A stretch of 64,000 nucleotides of DNA from Aedes albopictus (lineage: Eukaryota > Arthropoda > Insecta > Diptera > Culicidae): positions 19,311,346-19,375,345 of the forward strand of contig NC_085137.1 in the NCBI RefSeq assembly GCF_035046485.1. The letters run 5' to 3'. Shown here in pieces: positions 33,536 to 43,159 of the stretch. Positions within the stretch are counted from its first letter, which is position 1. The number at the start of each line of letters is the position of its first letter. Made by a program: the position numbers and the translations under genes. The notes beneath the pieces are model-generated. The model was not told the origin of the DNA and did not search any database. It saw only the letters and a program-made list of their open reading frames with translations.

Positions 33536-33827
33536 AAGATCAGCCAACAGAATGCCCTTGCCTTTCAAGACAAGAGAAAGCAGAACCTCCAGCTTCGTGC
33601 TCTTGTTCGAACACACCCACACATCTCCCCTCTTACATAGCTTCATATAATAACTATCACGCGCACCATTCTCAAGCGCAACGTTATGCACACATTCATG
33701 AGGGCTCCTATGCTGATGATCATTATCATCATCGCTTGCTCGAAAAATAGAGCACTCTCAAAATATACCATCTACAAATACACACTCTAAAATTAATTTA
33801 ATTCAATTCCACATCATATCTACTACA
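33536..33827 (-). repeat. Third, partial LTR copy
   Basis: Direct-orientation LTR fragment lacking about 70 bp at the TGTCG end. It ends with CTACTACA exactly at the right CTGTC duplicate (33828-33832). Confidence 0.85.
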
Positions 33828-33834
33828 CTGTCCA

Positions 33835-34095
33835 TGGTAGAATGATGAGCACGAGGATGTTGATGTGTGGCTCTTGTTCCTTTTCCAGTCTGATTAGGGG
33901 TCCATTACGAGTTGCCGTTAGCCGATATCGATGTTTCCGGGTCCTTTGCAGCATATGCTCAGTAAAGGGTCAGGTGTCAGACGCTCTCGGGGGGAAGAGC
34001 AACTGACGAAAACTTGCAAGCGCCGGGACTGGGATCGAACCCATGACCATCCACTTATGAAGTAAACGTGTAGCCACTACGTCACGGGCCCCGGC
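33835..34095 (-). mobile_element. tRNA-derived SINE, different family from Feilai
   Basis: On minus it starts GGGGCCCGTGACGTAGTGGC, a tRNA-like head with box-B-like GGTTCGATCCC (plus GGGATCGAACCC at about 34030), and continues into an unrelated body to about 33835. The 3' limit and target duplication are not clear. Confidence 0.7.
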
Positions 34096-34960
34096 TGGAC
34101 GTTCCTGGTAGATCTGATCCTACCTTATGCCTCCAAGGATCAATCGATGATAAAGACCGCTAGCTAAGAATTATGTGCTTCTGATTTGAACTAAATAGAT
34201 CAATAAAGTAACTCGCCTGAATGTGCGGCTCAAATAGCGTATATCTGCCATCCAGTGTTTGAGAGTACCAAAGAGAGACGAACGAGAAGAATTAGAATGC
34301 CCACAAAAGGCAAATGCTAGTGGCTGGCATCAGAGATGGAAACACTCTCATCGTGAATCAACTCGCGAGTGTAAAAGCAACAAATGGTTTACTCACGGTG
34401 CCGAGAGTAAGCCGTGTATGAGTTTATTTGCACCCGTTTGCTTCACGAGTATGAAGCAAAACAAAAACAAAAACACTCATGAATTTTTATTCGCGAAGAA
34501 CAAGTGGAGATGCGGGAATTGCATTTTAGTGCGATTTTAATAGCAAAACAAGTAATTATCCATCAGATAGTAGTGTTTTGTGCTTTATTGCTCCTGAAAA
34601 GTTAATCTGTCGGCCGTGTAAATTCGTTTTTTCACAAAATTGAAAAATGTTCAGAGCTAATTCGCGAATCAATCACGAGTGCGACTAGCTTCGTTAGCTC
34701 GCGAGTGAAGGAAGTGCGAATATATTCTGGCTTCTGTTGTTCACGAGTAGGATAGCTTTGCGTTTGTGTCTACTCAGCTGCATTCCTCACTGTTTTCCAT
34801 CACTGGCTGGCATACGACTGTAAGAAAAAGAGAAAGTTATTGCTAAAGCGCCGGAAATCAAGCATCGGAGCGATATGCAGAGGTTTCATGTATCTTTAAT
34901 TTCACTACCAGACAAAATAATGGTGGTAGCCAGGTAGAAGGAGATTTGCCGAATGGTATC
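34096..34960. other. No gene recognised
   Basis: The frame at 34259-34540 is short and of no known family. Nothing else supported. Confidence 0.45.
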
Positions 34961-34964
34961 AATT

Positions 34965-35210
34965 GAGGTACCTATGCACGAAATGCTCTTTTATGCAATT
35001 CAGTATCATAATGTACATTTTATATAACTTATTTTGGTATCATAATGGCCAATTTTTCCGAACTGGTTCATTATGCAACTGAAATGAGTTGCATTATGAA
35101 AAATAGTTGTAGAATGTTCATAATGAAACTCATTTGGGTTGCATTATGAACATTATGCAACTCAAATGGGTTGCATCATGAAAAAATCATTGCATAAAAT
35201 TGTGTATGGA
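34965..35210. repeat. TTGCATTATGAA-type short inverted repeats
   Basis: CATTATGCAACTCAAATGGG and TTGCATTATGAACATTATGC-like words alternate in both orientations, giving a self-complementary stretch next to the 35211-35322 foldback. Confidence 0.65.
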
Positions 35211-35322
35211 ACTCGTTGCAAAACTCGATTTTTTCAGCACTCTTCGTATATATCCAACTCGGCAAGCCTCGTTGGATAAATGTACGACTCGTGCTGAAAA
35301 AATCTACTTTTTGCAACTCGTT
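35211..35322. mobile_element. Small foldback with AACTCGTTGCAA ends
   Basis: AACTCGTTGCAAAACTCGAT followed by TTTTTCAGCAC on the left is complementary to GTGCTGAAAAAATCTACTTT followed by TTGCAACTCGTT on the right; the centre TATCCAACTCGG...GTTGGATA also pairs. Confidence 0.75.
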
Positions 35323-36070
35323 ACATAAATAACTATTATGCATTTTTTTTTTATGCACTAATAATTATGCACCTTTTTTGCGGCCCTGCATGAAAAAAGG
35401 TAAAGCTACTCAAAACCCATATTGTACATAAGAAAATTTAATAATGACGATAACTATTGCAACGGCGGCCAGGGGGTGTCTATGGGGAAGCAGAAAGAGG
35501 TTGCAGGTACGTTTCAAGGGGTCCCAATGGGTTTCAGAGATATCAGAGGTCTGAGAGATTCTCGAAAGCATTGCAGAGAGTTTCAGAGGATTTTTAACGT
35601 GAGTTGGATTCAGCAGAATATCTGTTCCCAATTCTGTGATCCATAAATCGCCTAAATCAACTGGTCATCACACATACTGCTTTAACTACTATCTGCGTAT
35701 GTGCGCTGAATGTATTCCCAGCAGTATCCACCTCATATCTGTCCACAATCGATGCATGACCGAAGGCAATAGGAACAACAGCCAATGCAGAAAGAACAAA
35801 ACTCGAAGTCGGACGCTCATTCCATTATTCACTACCATTCTCTATCGCCGCGCGCCGCCATTGTCATTCGAACTCATTGCGTATTACAAAATTGTTTGTC
35901 TAGTTCAAGTGAAACCAAAATAAATTAAGTGTATTATTAATGCTAAGACTATATTTGAATATAAGTTATTGGACTAAAGTGACAATTTTACTATTTATTC
36001 ACGGAGGAGTTTAATATCGAATGTATCGTGATATAGATAGATCCTGCAAAGAAATTGAAGGCATACGCAC
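35323..36070. other. No gene recognised
   Basis: Includes decayed TTTCAGAGGTYT words (35510-35595) like those of the following array. No coding region supported. Confidence 0.5.
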
Positions 36071-36074
36071 TATT

Positions 36075-37020
36075 TGGATTACCAATCTTCTTCCGGAATC
36101 AAACTACGGATTTTAGAGGCTTTACAGGTACATTTTCGAGGGTTTCCGAGGGTCTCACGTGCGTTACATGGGGTCCGAGTTGGTCTTAAGAGAATTTTGG
36201 AGGCATTTCAGGAAGTTTTAGAACATTTTCGGCGGAATTCAGAGGCGTTACGGGGGCGTTTTCTGGGGTTTCAGAGGTTCTCAGGTTTGTTACATAGGGT
36301 CTGAAGAGGTTTTAGGGGGATTTTGGAAGCATTTCTGGAAGTTTCAGAGTATTTTCTGCGGTATTCAGAGGTGTTACGGAAGCGTTACGCTAGGGTTTGC
36401 AGGGGTTTTTTGAAGATTCCCAGGTGCGTAACATGGAGTCCGAGAGGGCTTTAGGGGGATTTAAGAGGCATTTCAGAAAGTTTCAGAGCATTTTCAGAGA
36501 CCCCATCACATTTGTTTTTAAAATGCCCTTTGATTTGAGGGTGTTCTTGAAACCCCTGACTCTGACTTGAAAAGTCTCGAAACATCCCTAGAATCTTCGT
36601 AATCCCATTGAAACGCCATTGAAATCATCACAATCAATTTGAAATGCCTCCAAAGCCCCTTTGGACGCCCTAAGTAGGCTCCAGCAATTCCCTGAAACCC
36701 CCTTGAAACGCCCCTGAATCTGTAAAATCTCTAGGCACGCCTACAAATGTTCCTGAAACCCATACTCAAACCCCTGGTAACTCCCAGACTCCGATTTGCC
36801 CTTAGAGCCCCTTTAAGCGTCTCTGAAACCTCATTGATACTGTTGAAAAACCCCTGAATTCACCGTAATTCCTTTGAAAAGCCAACAAACCCTGACAGAA
36901 CGCATTTATCCCCTGAAACAACCTTCTTAAACTCCCCTGAAGCCTCTTGGAACCCACTTTTTTGGGCTCTCTGGGAACTTTCTGGAAACCCCCTTAGTCC
37001 TACCTTAAATGCCCAGGACC
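36075..37020. repeat. GTTTCAGAGCATTTTC-type array, inverted in its middle
   Basis: From 36100 to about 36500 units read TTTCAGAGCATTTTCRG, GTTACGKRRGCGTTT and GGGGATTTTGGAGGCATTTC; from about 36520 to 37000 the complements appear (CCCCTGAAACCCC, GAAACGCCCCTGAA, AATGCCTCCAAAGCCCC). So it is a roughly 900-bp head-to-head array of degenerate units. Confidence 0.75.
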
Positions 37021-37122
37021 AAGACCATACTTGCCAACTAGACTCCCCCATTACAGCCTAAACTTAATTTATGCATAAACTTCTCTCATCTTACATTACA
37101 TACATTTATTTGTTCAACATCA

Positions 37123-37960
37123 TTAAGACAAGACATAATCAACAATAGTACGCCACAATACTCGGTTCGTGGCTGCCGCTCTCCATCCTCGGTCGCGCCC
37201 GATGCTCGCCAAGTCACGCTCCACCTGGTCCGCCCATCGTGCTCTCTGCGCTCCACGCCTTCTTGTGCCTACCGGATCAGTTGCAAACACCAGCTTTGCA
37301 GGGTTGTTGTCCGGCATTCTTGCAACATGCCCTGCCCACCGTATCCTTCCGGCTTTGGCCACCTTCTGGATGCTGGGTTCGCCGTAAAGTGCAGCGAGCT
37401 CGTGGTTCATCCTTCTCCGCCACACATCGTTCTCCTGCACACCGCCGAAGATCGTTCTTAGCACGCGTCGCTCGAAAACTCCGAGTGCTTGTAGGTCCTC
37501 CTCGAGCATGGTCCATGTCTCGTGCCCGTAGAGGATCACCGGTCTTATTACCGTTTTGTACATGGTGCATTTGGTGCATGGGTGAATCTTTTTCGACCGC
37601 AGTTTCTTCTGGCGCCCGTAGTAGGCCCGACTTCCGCTGATGATGCGCATCCGAATTTCACGGCTCACGTTGTTGTCAGCCGTCAGTAAGGATCCGAGGT
37701 AGACAAATTCCTCCACTACCTCGAAAGTATCCCCGTCTATCGTAACATTCCTACCCAGACGGGTCCGGTCGTTTTCGGTTCCGCCTACCAGCATGTACTT
37801 TGTTTTTGAGGCATTCACCACCAGTCCGACCTTTGCTGCTTCGCGTTTCAGGCGGGTGTACAGTTCTGCCACCGTTCCAAATGTTCTAGCTATAATGTCC
37901 ATGTCGTCCGCAAAGCACACAAATTGACCGGATTTTGTGAAAATCAATGAGATTGAGAAC
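37123..37960 (-). pseudogene. RTE RT C-terminal half
   Basis: Open through GQFVCFADDMDIIAR (FADD box at about 37903-37914), KVGLVVNASKTKYM, FVYLGSLLTADNN, VILYGHETWTMLEED, the RRRMNHEL block, GHVARMPDNNPAK and the terminal GTRRRGAQRARW. The frame continues right to 38079 but residues beyond about 37960 are not RTE-like and belong to the inserted element. Well preserved, in contrast to the copy at 21600-24320. Confidence 0.9.
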
Positions 37961-38349
37961 CTCTGATACCGGAATACGGTCGTTCGCCGTGCGCGCATAT
38001 TTTTCCTTTGTCGGCTCGTTTGTTTCGCATCGTTTAATATCAAAAGTGGGTTCACACCATTCGGTTTTGTGTCGTCCACCGCAGTACATTGTTATTTGCT
38101 CAGATAGTGTCGTCTTAATTGTGTTATTAGTGATTCATTCTTGTGCATTTTGCGGACTTTGTTATTGTTATTGTCCCTAACCCCTCAATCGTTGTTGAAC
38201 ATCGGAAGCGCCATCTACCAGTAAAGCCGAGAAGCATTGTAATCACCTGTAGTGCACAGTGCATATTTAAAGGCGTTTTACACTTCCCATCTTCTACCGT
38301 AACATTGCGAAGCTTCGGTGCAGATTTTTTTTCCGTTGTTGACATCACC

Positions 38350-39387
38350 ATGAACCCATGCCATGTTTGCAAGAGATCATTGAGTTCGGAAGGAGCTATT
38401 ACCTGTAGCGGAACATGTGGATCCAGCTTTCATTTCTCCTGTGTTAGCTTGACTAAGTCATACTACACAGCATGGAGGGCTAAAGTAGGCTTTTTTTGGT
38501 TTTGCGATTCATGTCGTTTAAATTTTGAGCCAGCTGTATACGACAGAGAGAGAATTATTTTGAAAGCTTTGCGTGAATTATTAATCCGAACTGATTCCAT
38601 GGACACCCGCCTTGGTAATTACGGCGAGAACCTCCGCAAGATTAACAAAACCCTCTACGGACATCAGTTACCGAAACCATCAAACAATTCAAATCACCAG
38701 ACATCGTTTCACGAGAAAATCGATCAACTCACATTGGATGACTCGTCGGAGAATACCTCATTTTTTGAAGTGTTGGACGAAGTAAACAGTTCTTTGGCCC
38801 AGATGCCGGAGAAGTTTGTCATCGGTAATAATAAGCGTGTGCAGATAGTAGATAATCCGTCAAAAATCACCTCCGATTTTGCCAATGTCCTAAGGAACGA
38901 TTTTTCTACACCAGCAACATCGTCTCGTAAATCCGATGGACCGGTGAACACCACTTTGGATACGACGCAAAGTTCCAGTCGCTCCAATCGTGTTTCCAAT
39001 GCAAATTCCCGGCTTGAAACAGATCATTGTGGGGACGGTACTAGATCGAGCCTTAATAGACTGAAAGTTGCCAATCGCGACTACCACTCGGACGACATGG
39101 ATTGCTTTTACGTCACTCCCTTCGCACCAGATCAAACCGAAGAGGAAGTAATTAATTTTGTCGCGGACATCTCCAATGCCCATCCTACGTTGATCAAAGT
39201 GACAAAGCTAGTTCCTCGAGGAAAAAGCTTGGCCGATCTCTCGTTCGTTTCATTTAAATTAGCTGTATGCAAATCCTACTCACGAGTCGTCGGCGACGCC
39301 TGGTATTGGCCAGATGGAATTACTGTTCGCCCTTTCGAGCTTAATCCAAAAAACGGATCAGCCGCACGCCTTCCGAATACCCAATGA
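38350..39387 (+). CDS. CR1-like ORF1 protein with PHD-like zinc finger
   Basis: The most likely start is ATG 38350 (ATCACCATGA context; the frame is open from 38143), giving 345 residues. Residues 3-55 are a Cys/His finger of PHD type: CHVC, CSGTC, HFSC and CDSC in order. Then a coiled or charged stretch, a Ser/Asn-rich middle, and a C-terminal region (YVTPFAPDQTEEEVINFV and following) of the kind that folds as an RNA-binding or esterase-adjacent module in other ORF1 proteins. ORF1 of CR1-clade elements often has such a finger. The role is inferred: RNA binding in the retrotransposition particle. The stop overlaps the ORF2 start as ATGA. Confidence 0.8.
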   Translation: MNPCHVCKRSLSSEGAITCSGTCGSSFHFSCVSLTKSYYTAWRAKVGFFWFCDSCRLNFEPAVYDRERIILKALRELLIRTDSMDTRLGNYGENLRKINKTLYGHQLPKPSNNSNHQTSFHEKIDQLTLDDSSENTSFFEVLDEVNSSLAQMPEKFVIGNNKRVQIVDNPSKITSDFANVLRNDFSTPATSSRKSDGPVNTTLDTTQSSSRSNRVSNANSRLETDHCGDGTRSSLNRLKVANRDYHSDDMDCFYVTPFAPDQTEEEVINFVADISNAHPTLIKVTKLVPRGKSLADLSFVSFKLAVCKSYSRVVGDAWYWPDGITVRPFELNPKNGSAARLPNTQ

Positions 39388-40910
39388 TTTCTCCAACATC
39401 CACGGAAATAACTACATCCGCCAATACGAATCAACACCCGGGACGCAAACGATTAAGCACAGTGGAAGCCCCAAAGCCCCCCAACACAGTCGAGCTTATC
39501 CAGCCTGCGTTCTACAGTCGCCCCGGTCCTGTGTTTGGGTCCGGCCGTGGGGTCTTCCAGCCTGTGCAGCCAGGCAAGTACCCTCAATACAAAACCTCTG
39601 TATGCTCTGATGCTGTTCCTGTCCGTAGCCCTTATCGTGTTTCCGGCACCACTGATGTTTCGGCACCGGGATGCACGCCTGCTCGCTCCATGGAAGACCT
39701 CAATCCCCTCATCACAGTCGAGCCATTCCTGCCAGCGACCTGCAGCCATCCCGGTCCTGTGTATGAGCAAGGAGAAGGGGTCTTCCAAACCCTTCCAGCA
39801 GGCAAGTTTTTCCACCATCCGAACAATATATCTTCTGTTAGGTCTACCGCTCTTCCAGAACACGCCATACGGACTTCGATCACCAGGCTGTCCTCACCTG
39901 TCACATCGTCAATTCTGGTCTATTACCAGAATGTTGGAGGCATTAACACCAGTATAACAGACTACATGCTCGCATGCAGTGACGCAAGTTACGATGTTTA
40001 TGTATTCACCGAAACGTGGCTGAATGAGAATTCTCTATCAAATCAACTGTTTGATAGCACTTATTCTGTCTATCGCCAAGATCGATCATCTTTAAACAGT
40101 CGCAAGCACTCCGGCGGCGGTGTCTTGCTTGCCATTCGTTCCTGCTTCAAATCGCGCATCCTAAAGCCTCCTGAGTGTTCTGTGGTTGAGCATCTGTGGG
40201 TAGCGATAACCATCCAAGTCAATACCATCTTTGTTTGTGTGGTATACATTCCGCCTGACATGGTGACCAACGATGTCGTAATCTCTAAACATATTGGTTC
40301 TCTGGATTGGATCGTTTCCCAAATGGACGTTAAGGACGACCTGCTCATTCTTGGTGATTTCAATCTCAGTGGGATCATCTGGCAACAAGATTCAATGGAA
40401 ACCTACTTTCCCAACCCTGCGCACTCGTCCATGTCGCTCACTTCACGGAACCTGCTGGACGCGTACTGCACCGCTGGACTAAAGCAGCTCAACCTTGAGC
40501 TCAACTCAATCAAAAACGATAACGGAAGGACGCTTGATTTGTGTTTTATCAGCGAAGATTTGTCACAACATTGCGCCGTCTTACGAGCGCCGTCTGCCTT
40601 AGTTAAGGACTGCCGGCATCACCCAGCTCTGCTTATTACAGTGGAAAACAAAACCTTGCTTCAGTTCAACGACACCACAGAGAGCGTTTTCTATGATTTT
40701 CGTAAGGCATACTTTGGTGGCATGAACACCCTTCTTCAAGGTGTTGATTGGACCGAGTTGCTTCACGATGACGATGTAAATCATGCTGCTTCGTCATTAT
40801 CTAGTATTCTTCTCTATGCTATTCAACAGTATGTGCCGCTTCGAACTCGAACTGAGCCAATGAAACCCACCTGGTCGAACTCGCAACTAAAACACCTTAA
40901 GCGACTTTAG
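39384..40910 (+). CDS. CR1-like ORF2, endonuclease part
   Basis: 508 residues to a TAG at 40908-40910. A Pro-rich N-terminal region contains two imperfect about 85-residue repeats (PAFYSRPGPVFGSGRGVFQP and PATCSHPGPVYEQGEGVFQT). The apurinic-type endonuclease follows, from about residue 175: VYYQNVGG, YDVYVFTETWLN (catalytic Glu), GGGVLLAIR, DLLILGDFNLSG (catalytic Asp). The TAG is an internal stop, because homology continues after it in the same frame (SFWRYVNDQR). The ATG overlaps the ORF1 stop, a layout that suggests termination-reinitiation. Confidence 0.85.
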   Translation: MISPTSTEITTSANTNQHPGRKRLSTVEAPKPPNTVELIQPAFYSRPGPVFGSGRGVFQPVQPGKYPQYKTSVCSDAVPVRSPYRVSGTTDVSAPGCTPARSMEDLNPLITVEPFLPATCSHPGPVYEQGEGVFQTLPAGKFFHHPNNISSVRSTALPEHAIRTSITRLSSPVTSSILVYYQNVGGINTSITDYMLACSDASYDVYVFTETWLNENSLSNQLFDSTYSVYRQDRSSLNSRKHSGGGVLLAIRSCFKSRILKPPECSVVEHLWVAITIQVNTIFVCVVYIPPDMVTNDVVISKHIGSLDWIVSQMDVKDDLLILGDFNLSGIIWQQDSMETYFPNPAHSSMSLTSRNLLDAYCTAGLKQLNLELNSIKNDNGRTLDLCFISEDLSQHCAVLRAPSALVKDCRHHPALLITVENKTLLQFNDTTESVFYDFRKAYFGGMNTLLQGVDWTELLHDDDVNHAASSLSSILLYAIQQYVPLRTRTEPMKPTWSNSQLKHLKRL

Positions 40911-41140
40911 AGGGCAGCGCTCAGAAAGCATAATAAATACCGTTCTGACACAACTCGAATCGCGTATTCTGACGCCAATGAAGCGTATTCTAGGCTTAAT
41001 GATCATCTGTACAACGCACAACAAATCCAGATTCAAAGCCGCCTCAAGTCAGACCCTAAGAGTTTTTGGCGTTACGTGAATGATCAGCGGAATCAAACAG
41101 GTCTACCGGCATCGATGTCCAATGGATGTGTGTTCTACGA
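40911..41140 (+). pseudogene. ORF2 linker, stop and frameshift region
   Basis: In-frame continuation after the TAG up to about 41135, where a frameshift moves homology (TTEIADMFRTQFRSVF) into the frame of the next segment. Reads as the usual segment between endonuclease and RT. Confidence 0.7.
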
Positions 41141-42300
41141 CAGAAATAGCAGATATGTTCCGTACCCAGTTTCGAAGCGTGTTCACCGACGAAGTACTTA
41201 CTGCCGAGGATATCAACACTACAACTTCCACCATCCCGCGCCTGCCTAATCCAGGTTTCCAGGTCTCCATTACATCCGATACAGTCATCTGTGCTTCGAG
41301 AAAATTGAAGTCATCGACAGGATATGGTCCGGATTGTATTCCATCTCTTCTACTTAAAAGATGTGCTACTTCTTTGGCAACACCTCTTGCCGGAATTTTC
41401 AACAAGTCGCTAACTACTGGGGAATTTCCGGCCTGCTGGAAAGACTCCTTCGTATTTCCCGTATACAAGAAAGGCTGCAGAACGAACGTAGCTAATTACC
41501 GTGGTATTGCCTCGCTGAGTGCCATCTCCAAGTTGTTTGAGCTAATTGTCCTCGACAAGCTGTTTCATGAGTGTGCACATTATATTTCGAAGAACCAACA
41601 CGGATTCATGCCCAAGCGATCAACATCTTCCAATCTGGTAACGTTCACTTCATTCATCCTCCGTGAGATGGAAAAGGGTCATCAAGTGGATGCTGTTTAT
41701 ACAGATCTTTCCGCGGCATTCGACAAAATGAACCATGCGATTGCCCTTGCCAAATTTGAAAAATTGGGTTTCGATGGCAACTCACTCAACTGGCTTCGCT
41801 CTTATCTGACCGGTCGTAGTATGTCAGTTAAAATTGGTGATCATGTATCACTGCCATTTTTGGTCACTTCTGGTGTCCCACAAGGAAGCCATCTTGAACC
41901 GTTTTTGTTTTTGATGTATATGAACGATGTCAATTTTATCCTAAAATGTTTAACATTATCGTACGCTGATGATCTGAAGCTTTACCAGGTTATCAAAACT
42001 CCAAATGATGCATCTTTCCTGCAGCAGGAACTTCAGACTTTTGCTGATTGGTGCCATCGTAATCGGATGCTATTGAATGCTTTGAAATGTTCGGTTATAT
42101 CTTTTGGTCGAAAGCATTTGCCGTATCAACACAACTACCACTTAGATAATACTAGCTTAAAGCGTGAGACTACAGTTAAAGATTTGGGAGTTATGCTAGA
42201 CAGCAAACTGTCCTTCAAACATCACGTGTCGTATATTGTGTCCAAGGCTTCCTCTCAATTAGGGTTCATTTTTCGCTTCGCAAAAATAATTCAAGGATGT
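41080..42300 (+). pseudogene. CR1-like ORF2, reverse transcriptase
   Basis: RT blocks in order: STGYGPDCIPSLLLK, FPVYKKGCRTNVANYRGIA, QHGFMPKRSTSSNLV, YTDLSAAFDKMNH (catalytic Asp), TSGVPQGSHLEPFLF, LSYADDLKLY (YADD at 41962-41973) and VKDLGVMLDSKLSF. SHLEPF in place of the usual SHLGPL is a substitution in a conserved block. Homology leaves this frame near 42300; the open frame to 42387 is off-frame at its end. Confidence 0.85.
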
Positions 42301-42736
42301 TTATTGCTTGAAAGCATTGTATTGCTCTTTGGTTCGTCCTATTTTAGAATACTCTTCTGTAGTTTGGGCACCGTACTACATGTCTGATATCCAACGAATT
42401 GAAGGAATACAGCGCAAATTCGTTCGATTCGCCCTCCGATTTCTTTACTGGAGAGATCCTTTTAACTTGCCCAGCTATGAAGACCGTTGTCGGCTCATTA
42501 ACCTGGAACTTCTTCAAGCAAGGAGAAATGTTGCCAAATCATGTTTCATCGGTGATCTCTTGCAGAGTAACATCGACTGTCCTGAGTTACTCGGGAAAAT
42601 TAAAATAAATACTCGTAGACGTAGTCTACGGTCGCACTCATTTTTAAGTTTGAACTACTCTAGAACCAACTATGCTGTTAACGAACCGTTTCAAAGTATG
42701 TGCAGTGTTTTCAATAGATGTTATGAGGTTTTTTGA
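42300..42736 (+). pseudogene. CR1-like ORF2, C-terminal segment
   Basis: Continues ORF2 after a frameshift: ALYCSLVRPILEYSSVVWAP, FVRFALRFLYWRDPF, SYEDRCRLINLELLQARR and a final FNRCYEVF followed by a stop. Typical post-RT region of CR1/Jockey-type ORF2. Confidence 0.85.
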
Positions 42737-42890
42737 TTTTCATGTTTCCCGTGCAGTTAATAAGAGTAGATTTAAGAAGATTTTATGTTAGTTTTAAGTA
42801 GTTAAGTATTAAGTATTTGTCATTGGGGTGGATATTTTACCTGTTGACAGTAATAATGAATAAATGTCTTAAATGTCTTTGAAAATCGTT

Positions 42891-43155
42891 CCCCGGCTGT
42901 TGAGCCCGGCTCGTCGCATCACACAATAGAAATACACTAGAACTCCAATGGCGCTGTAGTCACTTTTCGTATTTAATTAAATTTATAACTTTAATTGTAA
43001 TAATTGATTGTTTTTAAATGTCCAGCTGATAGAGGATCTTTTGTTTTGGTAAACAAAATTTATTTGACACTTCTAGTACCGTTACTGACGCTGTAAGGGC
43101 GTGGCAAACTAGATGTTAGTCACACGAATAGTCGCGACATTGGACTTCTGTGGCT
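42891..43155. other. Unassigned segment between CR1-like and RTE sequence
   Basis: Neither RTE-coding nor recognisable CR1 sequence. Could be a third small insertion or an extended CR1 3' end. No target duplication was identified. Confidence 0.4.
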
Positions 43156-43159
43156 AGTT

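Larger units (their letters stand above)
29481..33827 (-). mobile_element. Non-coding LTR retrotransposon (LARD-like) with rearranged 5' end
   Basis: LTR-sized repeats (361 bp, TGT...ACA on either strand) lie at 29481-29841 and 32849-33209. Reading on minus, the LTR at 32849-33209 is followed by a primer-binding-site-like TGGCGCAGTCGG, and the LTR at 29481-29841 is preceded by a purine tract GACGAGAAGGAGAA, so the element points left. Two more LTR copies follow on the right: an inverted one (33213-33533) and a partial direct one (33536-33827). CTGTC flanks the entire block (29476-29480 and 33828-33832), a 5-bp duplication expected for Ty3/gypsy-type integration. No gag or pol frame exists; the 3.0-kb interior is an AATCC array plus a six-copy repeat. 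Confidence 0.8.
37961..42890 (+). mobile_element. CR1-like non-LTR retrotransposon, nested in RTE
   Basis: Has a 5' region of about 390 bp, ORF1 (PHD-like finger), ORF2 (endonuclease plus RT) and a short 3' UTR with AATAAA and AAATGTCTTAAATGTCTTT at about 42858-42883. ORF2 is broken by one stop and two frameshifts. The 3' end lacks poly-A and ends in a short repeated word, as CR1-clade elements do. 42891-43155, between it and RTE sequence, is about 265 bp of unassigned DNA. Confidence 0.8.

Noticed and set aside
29466..33691. Four copies of one 80-100 residue frame as a gene family
   Set aside because: They lie inside LTR copies and have no recognised domain; the repetition is explained by the LTRs.
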